Of a DNA stretch of 64,000 nucleotides, positions 20,279 to 32,294 are shown piece by piece (position 1 is the stretch's first letter; each line of letters opens with the position of its first letter). Location of the stretch: contig MU401582.1 in NCBI GenBank assembly GCA_022579005.1, positions 46,658 through 110,657 on the forward strand, written 5' to 3'. Position numbers and translations under genes: made by a program. The DNA comes from Poronia punctata (taxonomy: Eukaryota; Ascomycota; Sordariomycetes; Xylariales; Xylariaceae). Under the pieces are notes generated by a model. It saw only the letters and a list, made by a program, of their open reading frames with translations, was not told where the DNA came from and searched no databases.

Positions 20279-21379
20279 TCTTTTTTTCTCTTTTTTCTTT
20301 TTTTAAAAGTGAAGGCTTGTAGACCAAGTAGATAGCAAAAAAGAGGAAATTGGTTTGGAAGGGAGTATAGTGATGAATGGATGGATGGATGGATGGATGA
20401 CTGGAAAAGGGTTCTACCCCCCCTATGTGTGACTATATATGTAAATAGTTATATAAAAGAAACAAGTCAACCAGAACTTTGCCAACTTGGTAAAAGGGTT
20501 CAAGCCTTGTCTTGTATATAGATGACAGGTTTAGTATGCTCTGTTGAAAAAAAGGCCGAGGTAGAAAAGTAAACGTAAATAGAGAGTTGGTTACGTCAGG
20601 CTATTACAAGAATAACAGTATTGCACGTGGGGGGTTTGTCTTTTCTTCCTAGACCATTCTGGTATCATTGATGGGCTGACGAAGAAATATGTCCTGTTTC
20701 AACTTTTCTCTATAGAATACCTATACCTAGGCTAATCCGGAACGCGCTTTATGTCTGATGTGATCTGATGCGATACGATGCGGGATGAGGAGATCTGATG
20801 TCGCAATTCCGCTTCTCGGACGCTAAAAGCCGTAACTGTCACCCCGCCGGACTAACCTCATCGGTACTTAAAGTACCTGTCTAGCGTCACCAATCCACGG
20901 GTACGGGGGATCTACGTACGCTACCCGTATCTTAACAGCATAGCACACCCTGCAGGTGGGCAAGCATGTGAACCATGTATAAAAAGAGAACGATTTTTCA
21001 TTTCGGCCATTTATATGCATTTAGGTAGGTACAGTCCCCCTTATCATCTTGAATTAACCCTTCCACAGTACGCCTGGACATATTTTGACAAAAGGGGCGC
21101 CGTCCGTTCTGCTGTTGTAGGTAAGAGGAAAACAAACGACTGAATTGACTTGTCGACAGGCGTTTTTTCCGCTCGCAGCTTCAAACACACTAAGCAAATT
21201 GAAGCTCTGTTGTGAGAGTGATAATGTCCGTGACATACCTACTCATAAGGTTGGCCAAGGTGATTCACCAGCAGCACGACGCCATCCCGACGCGTATAGT
21301 AGTCCGATATGCTGTCATTAGTGAATCACGGCTCGGGATTTGCCTCGAGGTCTAATTCCCAGTTCTAACACCCAAGTAC
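20279..21379. other. intergenic region with a TGGA microsatellite
   Basis: Promoter of the oxygenase gene (-) and 3' flank of the Nan1 gene (-). Contains an (ATGG)n run at 20375-20400 and an irregular series of TGATCTGATGCGATACGATGCG-type repeats at about 20756-20800. No coding sequence is recognised. Confidence 0.5.
20375..20400. repeat. (ATGG)n microsatellite
   Basis: About six tandem ATGG units, visible directly, about 100 bases upstream of the oxygenase start codon, in its promoter or leader. Confidence 0.9.
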
Positions 21380-24300
21380 TCAGGCCGCCGGCACTGCAGC
21401 CTTGGCAGAGAATAACTTTGTAACTTGGTAGAAAATGTCTTCGATGGGTGGCATGGCAAAGGACGGGGCGGTGTCGAATAACTCGGCGAGCTTTTGGGGC
21501 GCCACGACAGCAGGATATATAACATCACCATTCGTGGCATCCGTCATATCAACATCCATCTCGTCGTCGCTGGCCTGCTCGTCGGCTTCTTCAAGCAACA
21601 AGATCGGTGCACTGTCCGTTGCCATCGGCTCCTCTGCCGTTTCCTGGTCGAGTTGCAAATCGGCAAGTGGCTGGGCGAATGCTAAAGCTTTCGTGTCCAT
21701 GCTTTCGTTTACAAGCCAAAGTTGTGCGGCCGAGTCCAATACCAAGAAGCCGCTCGAGCCCGTAGATGTGACGAGGGATACGATGGGGCTCGGGAGCTTT
21801 TCCACCAATTCCGGCTCGACGCTGCTGGGGCTGAAGATGGCAAGTTCCGACTCTACTTTGGTCGATCCTTTCTTGGCTCTCGAGACGGCTACGGCAAACC
21901 GGCCAGTCGTAGAATCAGCTGCTAGGTGAGCCATGATGGCAGCGCCCGGTCCGTGAGCATCTTCGGCATCTTGGCCCTTCGCCTTGCGCAACTGAATTCC
22001 GTACCGTAGCTCGTCCAGAACCAGATCGTACACCATGAGTGCATCTGAAACCACGACGAGTGTTGTCGACAGGATGGAGACGCCCTGGACGGCACCCTTA
22101 ATCAAACCGTTAAGTGAGGCCCTTATCCTGCCGGTCTCCGTGTCGATGATTTGGACGATAGACCCTTGTTCGTGACTGGCGGCGCATACCAATACAGAAC
22201 CGTCCTCGGAGAAGGCGACGGCGCCAGAACCCTGGAAGGATTCACGAGAGGTGTCTGCGTCACCCCCCGTCTCGTTCCCATAAAGAGATATGGCGTGCGG
22301 GCAGTTCCAACTATACAGTAGTTGTCCCTTTGCGCCCTTGACCGGTATGCCATCTCTCTGTCTCAACGACGGCTGCCACAACCGAGCCACGCCATCTCCA
22401 CCGATCGTTGCGAAACGCTCCGACTGAGGATCCGCCGCTAGGTCGAATACCGCCTCGGCATTGATCGAATGGTGTGGGGCATTGATGCGGGTGACAAGCT
22501 CCATGCTTTGATTTCCGGGTGAAACGTTCCAGAACTTCAAGTATGTTTCCTTGAAATCCGACGAATCCTCCGCAGACACGACATCTCGTGACGGGGGTTG
22601 CCATTCATCGACTGTGGCAAACCAACGACCATCATACGAGTATTTCATCCGGGTGACGCGCGGTTCGGTTATCTGGTATCCTCTGGACGTAAGATTGACG
22701 TCTGTTGGGTGAGTCCGCGCTAAGGCTTGTCTGGAGATGCTCTGCATAGTCGTGATATCTAGGGCCTGCATTAACGGCATCGATGGACCCGCCCCGGAAT
22801 AGCTGAGTCGTTGTCCATTACCGACACAAAGCATCATCTGAGCCGGATTAGACGGAGACATGGCCGTTGGTATGGATGTCAATCGGTCTGTGGTGTATCG
22901 GCCGACCCTCTTAACGCTGTCGTCCTTGGAGATAGGCCTCGGTGTGAGCATGGCCTGGATTCCAGCGATGTATGTAATCGGCTTTAATTCGGCAGTCGAA
23001 AGCACCATCGCCGAGTTGTCATCAAGATGAACAACATATGAGGAACCGGGTTTCGACACGACTATGTTTTCTATCGTGGCAGACAGATGGGGTAAGAAAT
23101 CAAGCTTGCGGGTATCAAGTTGCCAAAATACTAGAACCGCTTCTGAACCGCCTGAGATGACGTAGTTGCCTAGAACATGTTAGCAGCTGATTGCCATTCA
23201 TCTCTCGGTGAGGTTTCCTTACCATCTCGGGACCATTTCACGGAATGGACAGCTCTACGGTGCCAGTGGTATCGGACGGGCTGTAGAGCATGGTGCCGAG
23301 TTTTTGTGTTATTCAGGAGGCGGATTTGAGGCATCAGGTCACTGTAAATGAACACCACGCCACGAGCACACCCAATAACCAGATCTACAACCGGGGTATC
23401 GTTCGTTTCGCGCTGTGACCTGCGGCTAAGATGAACACGGCTCGAAACCCGTAAATCCAGACAAGAAATCTCGTCACTTGCATCTAGCGTCACCACCTCA
23501 AAGGCAATCTCTTCGAGTCTGGAGATGGCATCCTGTCGGTGAGTTCCGACAATGATGTTTCGGCCCGCATATGCGGCAAAAACACGGCCTTGGTGTGCGA
23601 CTCGTAAGTTCTCTATCATCGTGGTATGAGAGAACAGCGTCTTGGACCCCACTATTTTCGAACCACGAATGTCGTATGCAGTGACGTTCCACGCTTGTTT
23701 ATCTTTAGTTGAAACGTAGACGACATCTCGCAATGTATTGCCAACCTTGACCGATTCGACAAACATATCTTGCAAGCGATCGCATTTTAGAGTCACGGGC
23801 GTCTCGGATCCCGCACCGGTTGTCCAGTCTATAGCCCATACCTGACCGCTATATGAGGCCACCCACAGTATGTTCGGTGTTACGGCTGAAGAGCAAATTG
23901 CAACGATCTGGTCTCGTCGCCCGTCAACAACTCGTGTCAGAGACAAGTGGATTTTGCGAAGAAGCAGCGATTCAGCCGTAGAGTAGACTTGAACCGAGGT
24001 GTTATATGCGAGTATTAAGTGTCTGGCGGATAGTGTTAGCGACTTTCCCACGAGCTAGGGAATATGCTTAAAGGAAAGCCGTAGTCACTTACTTTTCGTC
24101 TTCTGTTATGACTGGATCGATATCGAGAATCCGCCCTCCTATCGGTTGCGAGACTGCCCATTTGAAATTCTTCTGCTTCGTAGATTTCTCCTTCCGGGAG
24201 CGGGACTTGTGTTCGCGCTTCTCTTGCTTCTCAACCTGGTCGTCTCCTTTCACTGGAACTAGTGCCTTTTTTTCCTCCTCGCCGTCCGAGGCGTGTCCCG

Positions 24301-24536
24301 AGCCACCAACTCGGCTGGGCGTATCTAGATTAGTCGGTTGCCCATTTTCGACGTTGGACTTCTTGGGGGTGCGGTCGTGCTTCCTCCGCTTCCTCTTGCT
24401 CAGCTCATCGGCTTCTCTCTTTCGCTTGTTGGCTATGACCTATTGATCGCCCATGTTAGAATGACAATTGAGGCATATACCAAGTTACCGGTGTAGGGTA
24501 ACTAGTACTAACCTCTGCTTCCGACATGGGCGCCAT
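21380..24536 (-). CDS. NAN1: U3 snoRNP/t-UTP WD40 protein Nan1/Utp17 (WDR75 homologue)
   Basis: Four exons read from high to low: 24536-24513 (eight codons), 24439-24093, 24022-23223 and 23169-21380. They give 986 residues with all phases consistent. Nan1/Utp17 is a tandem beta-propeller subunit of the t-UTP complex, which links rRNA transcription to early 18S rRNA processing in the nucleolus. Visible features: a lysine-rich nuclear/nucleolar start (KRKREADELSKRKRRKHDRTPKK), then repeated WD-type strands such as SVKWSRDGNYVISGGSEAVLVFWQLDT. A second propeller with FATIGGDGVARLWQPS and GAVAFSEDGSVLVCAAS follows. The C-terminal 100 residues are acidic (LLLEEADEQASDDEMDVD) and then helical. Junctions at 24022 (…DEK|HLILAY) and 23169 (SRDG|NYVIS) restore typical WD40 blades. 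Length matches fungal homologues. Confidence 0.9.
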
Positions 24537-24964
24537 TTTCCTTTATGTTTGTATGGAGGGTGTCGCAATTCCTAATAGGTACCCTGTATGGCGGGCTCAA
24601 CGAAGCAAAAAAAGTTCACATACATGATACGGGCATAAACTTTCGACCAGGTACCAGAGGAGCGGTTACGATAAGCTACCGATAAGAAAATTTACCCCCA
24701 CTTCCCCCCAAGCTGCTACCTTTCAGGGTCGTAGGCCAGCGCTGCACCGCGCCTGCGCGCGCCCGTTTACTAATTTAAATGTGGGGACTCTGAAATCTGC
24801 GAAAAGCTTCCAAGACTCGCCTCAATTCTTCATCTTTATTCGCCGTCTTTGTCATTCCGGATTCGCAATTCGACATACATACGTCTCCGCGCATCGTCGG
24901 TCATCGCTGCTGGCACCTATCGAACTGTCCTTCTGCGCTTATTCCGTTCAAATAAGAAAACAAA
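24537..24964. promoter_or_regulatory. divergent promoter shared by NAN1 (-) and RPB10 (+)
   Basis: 428 bases separate the two start codons. The region holds a GC-rich patch (cgcgcctgcgcgcgcccg, about 24750-24767) followed by a poly-T/A element (tttaaat). Both genes act in rRNA synthesis, so co-regulation from this region is plausible. The promoter role is inferred from arrangement only. Confidence 0.5.
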
Positions 24965-25413
24965 ATGATTATTCCTATTCGCTGCTTTTCCTGCGGGAAG
25001 GTAGGTCACACTACTGTTTGAACATGTCGCGCTCACCACTTGCTGACTTTGCCGGCCCAGGTAACCGGAGATCTCTGGGAGCGTTATTTAAAGCTCATAG
25101 ACGAGGGAATTCCGGATGGGTTCGTTATTCCGACGGTCTTGGAGTAATTCAAAGCAAGTGCTAACACGACCAAAAAATAGTGATGCTATGGACCAACTTG
25201 GACTCAAGAGATACTGCTGCCGTCGCATGGTCATGACCCACGTCGACCTGATTGAGAAGTTATTGAAGTGAGCTCTCCCATCCACCAATAGGTGAATCCG
25301 AGATCACTTCTGGCTATTTTGGATTCGCATGGGATACAGCGTACTAACAGCTTTCAAGATACACACCGGACGGACGAAACGAGAAGAAGCTTCAACTGGG
25401 CAAGGACGACTAG
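24965..25413 (+). CDS. RPB10: DNA-directed RNA polymerases I, II and III subunit RPABC5 (Rpb10)
   Basis: Four exons, 24965-25000, 25061-25119, 25181-25267 and 25359-25413, give 78 residues. Rpb10 is a small zinc-binding subunit common to all three nuclear RNA polymerases. The spliced protein begins [19 protein letters not shown] and contains YCCRRM; the C-x2-C and CC pairs form the zinc site, complete and correctly spaced. The family's HVDLIEKLL(K)Y segment follows. The tail ([16 protein letters not shown]) is a little longer than in yeast, as in other filamentous fungi. The last intron has a perfect branch/acceptor (gtactaacagctttcaag). Head-to-head with NAN1. Very confident. Confidence 0.96.
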
Positions 25414-28400
25414 AGGATACCGACGATATATTTGCATCAACGAGGCGTTACGGCATGTGGAGCGGGTTTATACGGCGTTGTATTTCAGGAATTGGTCATG
25501 ATGTTTTGCTTTGAGAGGCGTATACACCATACAACGGAAACAAAAGACACCCCAGTATTATCCGAACGTTCGCCACAGGTGCCACTGGCCTGATCTTGAC
25601 GAAAACGACATAAAAGAGAGAAAAGGGAGATGAGACGGTATGCCTTGTCATGTTGATGACTAGCCTTGTACCAGACACGATCTACTCGTCCGGGACGGTT
25701 TTCGCTCAGATCAAACATCGAGGAAACGAGCCCCTATATTTCAAAAGACGCGATTCATGGTTCCGAGCCGGGTGTGTCGTACGATGACCTGCAAAAGTCG
25801 AAGCCCGCTTATTTACCCGAATCAGACCTCGTTTTCGTATGCGCTCTACGGTAGTCATATCCGAGGGCGCCTTGGCCCAAGTGGCTCCCAGTCTCTATCG
25901 CCTGGTGGTATTACGACTTTTCAGCATATCATTGGCAGGCGTGCAAGTTGAAGCGTAGCCGAGAGGCTCCATCGAGACAGGCCGAGATCCATGCAGGCGC
26001 AAAGGAGGTTCCTAAACCTACGATGAGGAACCCGTATCAAGGTTACGGAGAGCTTGCGCCACGCAGCCAGACAATCATTATCCTGTTTCTCGGCTTCTTG
26101 TTACCCTGGACGAGATTTTAGGCTTCTTTATAGACGGTATGGTCTGATATCCGCTAAGCTCACCAAAAATGACATACTTTACTATAGACACTTGAATTTG
26201 TACGCAGATTGTACATGTAGGCCCCACAGGTTGAATCGCTACGGCTACCTAGCCTAATTTCAACATGTCGTGAGAAAACCCAGCCGGTTTTATACAGTCC
26301 AAACCATAAGAAAATCGAGCTCCGTCACGTTTCTGTTGGTGTAATCGTATTATGGGCGAGAGGTCATTTGTTATACCACATAGGAAATCATCACTTTGAC
26401 TTGGAGGTGATGTAGCATCGTAAGTGCACTAAGCTGTATTCAGGTTGGCGCCCTGTGTATGACGTGCACCGCAGAGTGAGCCGCCCGGGACTAATCGCGG
26501 ATAACCGCCGACAATTCCTTGATCGGAAGCAGCCAGCATTTTCAGAGCGCCTGGTTCCTATGACTGATCACAATTCTACTCGTACATTCTCATGTGTTCT
26601 GACTATCTAAATAGTTGCTACGATGCGGTTCCCAGGGGTTATTGTCAGGAGAGACATATGATCTGACTCTAGCGGCACACAATGGGCAACGTATTAACAA
26701 CAATTGCAAGCCTATAGTTTTCGCCGGGTACGGGCCGCTGCACGGTTACTGACGATGGCCCGGGCGGGGAACACCTGATTTCATCAGAACCGGCGATTAA
26801 TTTTTGCATACTTCAAAGGACTATACGGATACAGCGTGGCTGATGGAATGGTTTTAGGGCATGTCGACGCGATGTTGGGACAAGGAAGGGGCACTTTGAC
26901 ATGAGATTCGAGAACCTCACGGCCTAGGTTCAGGGGTAACTCCGAAGCCATCAAAAACAGCCCAGACAAGGTGGATTGAAATAGCAGCCAAAGGCATACG
27001 AATTAGCAGCATGGATTAACCTATCGCCAAAGGACCATGCGTCCATATATAGACTGATACTAAGAGGGCGTTTTTCTACACAAGGCGGAGATGAGATTCT
27101 CATCCCGTTGGGGCGGATCGGTGGAAGGGCTATATTCGTCAGCTGAATCTGCGTGATGCAAGCCCCAAAGCAACAAACAAATTCTCCGGACCAGGTATAA
27201 TATCGGCGAGTCCAGCGGCGGAAACTATCGACATGCTGTGCAGATTCCAGAACGCCAATTGCCTCCACAATGGCGCCAAGGGCAGTGCCTCTTACGCCAA
27301 TACATCTTCTCGCCGCACGAATCTTCGTCCTTGGTCAGGACTTCTACCAACATGCAGAAGCGGTTTTCTCAACGTGTCCGTGTCTTATTGCACGTACATC
27401 AGCCCCGGGCTTGGAAAACGTGTATTTGAGATGTCTAAATGGGATTTATCACGCCCTCACCGCATACCGAGAGCCATACGTGCCGCAACACGTGGAGTAA
27501 GCCTACGCGATACACACACTTCGGTGCACTAGCAATGCAGGGTGGTGCAGAAGACCTAACACCAAGAAGACGGACCTCGGGACGAGCAAGAAAAACGAAC
27601 CCTTTTTGCGAGTTGATGCTCGTACCAATAACCAATGAGGCGTGATACCGCCGCCTCTAAGCCTCTATTTAGTGTTCACCGAGAAACCTTGCAAGTATCG
27701 CATTGCCCGACATACCCAAGTATGTAGGTAAGTTGACGGTGCTCTGAGACTGTCACCAACCAACTTTTCTCCTGGCTTACTTACCTCCTAGGCAATGCTG
27801 GGACTAGGTATGAATCACCTGATGGCTAACCAACTGGCATTTTATATACTTCCCCCAGACAAGCCCTTATACAAGCGAGATGAGAATAAAAACGGGATTT
27901 ATCCAAATAAAGCAAGTGTTACCAGAGCCATGGAACGAATTCTGTTGGTGGTGATCGTGGTGCGAGTCAACTAACTAGACTGGATATTTATCCTCGATAT
28001 AGCATAGTGAGATATATATTGTCCGGTGGTCTGTTAAAACTTAGATGGCGCGATCATAATGAAGGAGGATCATGTGCCTAAACGCCTATGCACCCCGACC
28101 AACAGAAACGTAATCTAAGGTTAGGTGATCCCAAGATTTTTTTGGGGCCAATCGAGTAAAAAAAATATTGAAAACCAACAATCGGTCGTTATTCTAGAAA
28201 AGAAAACTATCCCACATCATGCATAATCATTCATAGGACAATTTCACCTTCTCTAATTGTTTGTTCTATGCAGTTGGTTTTTAACCTACGTCGATTTTCC
28301 ATGTACGACTCCTTTCTCGTGTAGGTATCAATTATCCGGACAAGGGCGACCATAATTGTTACGCCACCGTTCATTTTTCATTGCCACCCACTCCGTCATC

Positions 28401-31400
28401 AATCACATCCTGCGTCTTTTCTTCCTGCCGTCACATACATACCTACACCAAAAGCTTGGAGCCCGAGGATCCTAACAATATCACTGGTTCGGTTCGATAG
28501 GGCTGTGGCTTGGGTTGGGTTGAACCATCCAGCTGGGTGAGCACTAGATAAAAAAAAAAAAAATCAACACGATTGTTGGACTGCAAAAAAAAGCAAAAGG
28601 AATAAAGCTCGGAATAGATCCTTGCCAATAGAAAGAGATGTATGTGTATGTCGCAAGTAACCCCTCCTTTTTTTTTTGTCCGGCATCTATTCCGGCATCG
28701 AGGTCTATGGACCAATAGAGGGTGTGAGACATCCAGATACAAATAAACATACCTAGATTAGTGATCGGCTGGGATGATGTTACGGAATGGATTGTAGGGA
28801 AAACAAGTGGTAAAGTCATGCCTCCCTGTCGTGCCCGTGTCATATACACAGGACGGTCATCGCAAAAAGGTAAATTACCTACCCACGATAGGTAGGTGCA
28901 ATGGCCGTAGTGTGTTTGTTGGTTTTGAGTCTTGACCGCGATTTGGCCCCCAACCAACACCAGCCCGTCCTTTTTCACACAAAAAAAAACCGTATTCTTC
29001 TTCTCTATGTAGGTACTCACTCATATGTTCCCATACCTGTCACCTTATGTCACTCTTTTCTTCTTATTGTACCAAGTCTAATCTATACACTTTTTAAAAA
29101 AACAGGTAGTTTTTAGGTGAGATAAACTGTTTCTATCACCGGCGTGGCCGGGTTCTTCACGTTTTTTGCCGACCATTTCATCTAGGTAATTATTAGTCTA
29201 GGTTAGTCTAGTTACCAGGCAAACCCTACATACTTACCTAGTCTCACAAGAGACGCCGGGCCAAGAGTTTGGGACGTGACCTTTTTTAGTAGGGCGAATC
29301 ATGTCGACAAGCTATTGGAGATCTTGAGTGGTTGGCAGGGCTAGATTGAAAAATGCGTCGCTTTTATAAAATCTACGTCGGTTCGAGATCTAGGTATACT
29401 CACCGCAAACCACGGCTTAACACAACAGCCTTGCGACGGGGGGGGGTATAACTTGTACCTGTACAAGTGATAGGATAGGCAATATGAGCAAGATAAGCTT
29501 GACTTAATAATCACCGGCTTGTAAACAAGATGCGAACCTATGCACGTAGGTAGTGTGTCAGGACAGGCTAATATTATATCTACCTATTCTATGTAAGGAT
29601 TGCTGTTTGTGACAAGAGGATCTAACATGACTACTTATTTACCTACTCGTACTCGTACATGGAAAGACACTATAAAGGTTGGCAGCGATAACTTAGTGGC
29701 TTGACATTGCTTGTGCAAACCAATAGGCGGTTTGTGTGTAATAAGCACGGAATCCCCTCCCGGACAAGGTCTATCAAGAAAAAAGCCTTGCAGCTCCCAC
29801 GTTGCTTCTAGTAGGTACGTGCAGGTATGGTCCCAGGTTGCGGGCATCGCGGACATATTACATAGAGGATGAATAAGTCGTGACAAGGGACATCATCCTG
29901 TCTGCCTGACTACTACTTACCTAACTTACTGAGGCTGATTTCCTTTGCAATTACTACTTATCTGCCTGCTCCATATCATCAGTATTTTATGAGTATGTAG
30001 AGTTGCTCCTGTAGCTGTCGCAATTTACACGTACAAGACGCGTAGAGAACGCGTAAAGATTAAATTTGATAGACTTGTCTTGTCATACCTAATGTACCTT
30101 TAAATTAGAACTACAAGTGGTCGAATTTCATATGTAAAGCAGCAAGAAGCGAATTTCTCTGTCATACCAAGCAAATCCATGTGCCTCCACACATACGAGT
30201 CCGTACATGGACAACTTTCGTGCTCAAGTACTCGTACGAGTAGAGATTTGAATAGACAAGGATGGGAATTCGGTAAAGTGGGCGACAGCACTGACTGTTG
30301 AGAATATCCTGCCATGTGACTCGTTGAATGAACGGCCCACTACTGCTCTTTAAGCGCCGAGGGCCTCTTTGCGCCCTTGCGCAGTGTCCACCCCCCCTGA
30401 TAGACGTTCAAGTCTTGACCAATCTCATTGGACGATTCCCTCGAGACCTAGCTAGGCGTTACTAACCCGCTACCTCTAGTCTACCAGTCGCTGGCGGAAG
30501 CTGAACTTCTAATTGATATTTTTAGTGAATATTTTGAACCATCTAGAAAAGTACTGTAGGTTAACTTGGTTCAGTTTGGTCGTAGGTTTGTAGCAAAAAG
30601 CACCTTACATATGTCCCACCTAGTGTGATCCTAGAGAACAGGTAGCCCTAGTAGAGATTCTTGGCAACAATTGCGTAGATACCTATTGTCAATTTGTCAA
30701 TAGGGTAGGCCAGTTGTGCTTGTTGACAGTAAAACCCAAATATGTAGGGGAGATATGATATTTGTGTGACTGGCATATGCTGTCGTACTAACAAGCTAAT
30801 AACATGTCAACACGCTTACCTTGATTGCAAGTAAAACCCAAATCGAACTGCCATTTTCTATATCTGATCTTCGCCTTGTTACGAGTACCTAGGTCGCCCT
30901 ACCTACCAGCGCATACCTACTTTCACGTGTGGTACCAGGCACCCAGGAATCGTGACCGGATCCTAAAGTCGCTGGGCAAATGACAAAAGAGCCTCCGTGG
31001 AACTCCATTCCCAATCTCTAATCCCTGCCCATGTACAAGCGGATGCATGTCCTCCACATACGTAGTCCTTAAAAGAGCAACTTCGACGTAGCATCTCCAG
31101 GTTCCCCAGGAGCCAACCCATAACCCACTGCCCATACCTCGGACCCTCGCTACAGTAAACCTGCCTTTCTTCAGTAGGCATAATATTTTGATCCTACTCG
31201 TATAATCTCCTCAACATATTCGCTTGTATGTCAGTTAAATTGACTAATTTACCCCATATCAACATCATGTTCCTTTTATCACATCCGACTTGTCGTGTAT
31301 AATACTAGGTACTGTAAAGGATCTTAGGCCCTGCTAGACTAGCCGAGTTCAACGTGCGTCGCGAATAGGAAAAGCTCCACGTCCACGTTCAGTTATTATT

Positions 31401-32294
31401 ACTCTACCTAGGCTAGAGGTTGCTGTGCTGTGCCTTGCTGTATCTGGTACTATTTTTATGGTGGGGCCTTTCGGGTTCTCCTGGGACCTGCGTGCCTGCC
31501 TTCAGATTTCTGCGACCCGGTGGTCGTTGCATTTTCAACCGCGAGCGCAAGCGCAGGCGCATCCAGCCCGCATACTTCTGCCCCTCTTGAGCCTTCAAAA
31601 ACCTCCTCTCTACTTTACTTACCTACCTCTCACTGAAACACCAACCTTTTTTTTTTTGCGCGCGTTTCTACACCGTTTTTACGGCGCTTGCTGGTCTACG
31701 CCTTGAAGTTTGTTGTATCTTGCCGCGTTCGTTAGCCTACTTGACTATTATTGCTCGGTCGCTTGGCTTGTGTCTCCCAACTCGCTTGTTCCTTTGCCGC
31801 GGGCCTATCTACGTATACCTAGACTAAAGTAGAGATTAACGACATACGACAGCTGCCTCGAGATCGCTTTGTGAACCAGTGGCCAATTCCATAGCTTCGG
31901 GACTCTAATTTTCCACCAGAAGGGGCACTTTTAGTTCCTTTTAATTAACCTCGCCGCGCTTTCTGCGAGCGATCAACGGCTTTTTAAATTTCCTTGCCAC
32001 GATCCACGTTACCTCGCCTTGCCACGCCGAGTCTCCAAGCTACCTCAACTTAGCTTCTTTCACGCCCGAAGCCTCTTTCAACTCGTTGCGCCCGACTCCG
32101 ACCGCTAACAATTAGGCTAAGGTGCTTCCTTGACCGATCCTGATAGCCCGCATCTTGCAGGGCTCCGAAACCCCTGTGGCGGTGGTTGGAAACGCACTCG
32201 AACCAACGGCAGGACGTTGGTATATACGTACCTCGGTCAGCATTGTAGATTCACACCTTGATTCCCGACGAGGCTACCTTAGCCTAGCATTAGC
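25414..32294. other. 6.9-kb gene-poor region, possibly with decayed genes
   Basis: No credible multi-domain gene was found. Between 25.5 and 27.7 kb base composition is similar to the genes and short frames on both strands read like protein for 60-105 codons. The most protein-like is 27270-27500 (+), with PIHLLAARIFVLGQDFY, and its antisense 26951-27268. None has a recognisable domain or links into a gene, so decayed coding DNA is possible. From 27.7 to 31.4 kb the DNA is plain intergenic sequence with many TAGGTA/TACCTA motifs. From about 31.4 kb the plus strand becomes C/T-rich, fitting a long 5' leader of the gene starting at 32295. Confidence 0.45.

Noticed and set aside
28544..29020. 158-codon minus-strand frame
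   Set aside because: Begins with a non-ATG codon, ends in a poly-Phe run from a poly-A stretch, and has no recognisable domain.
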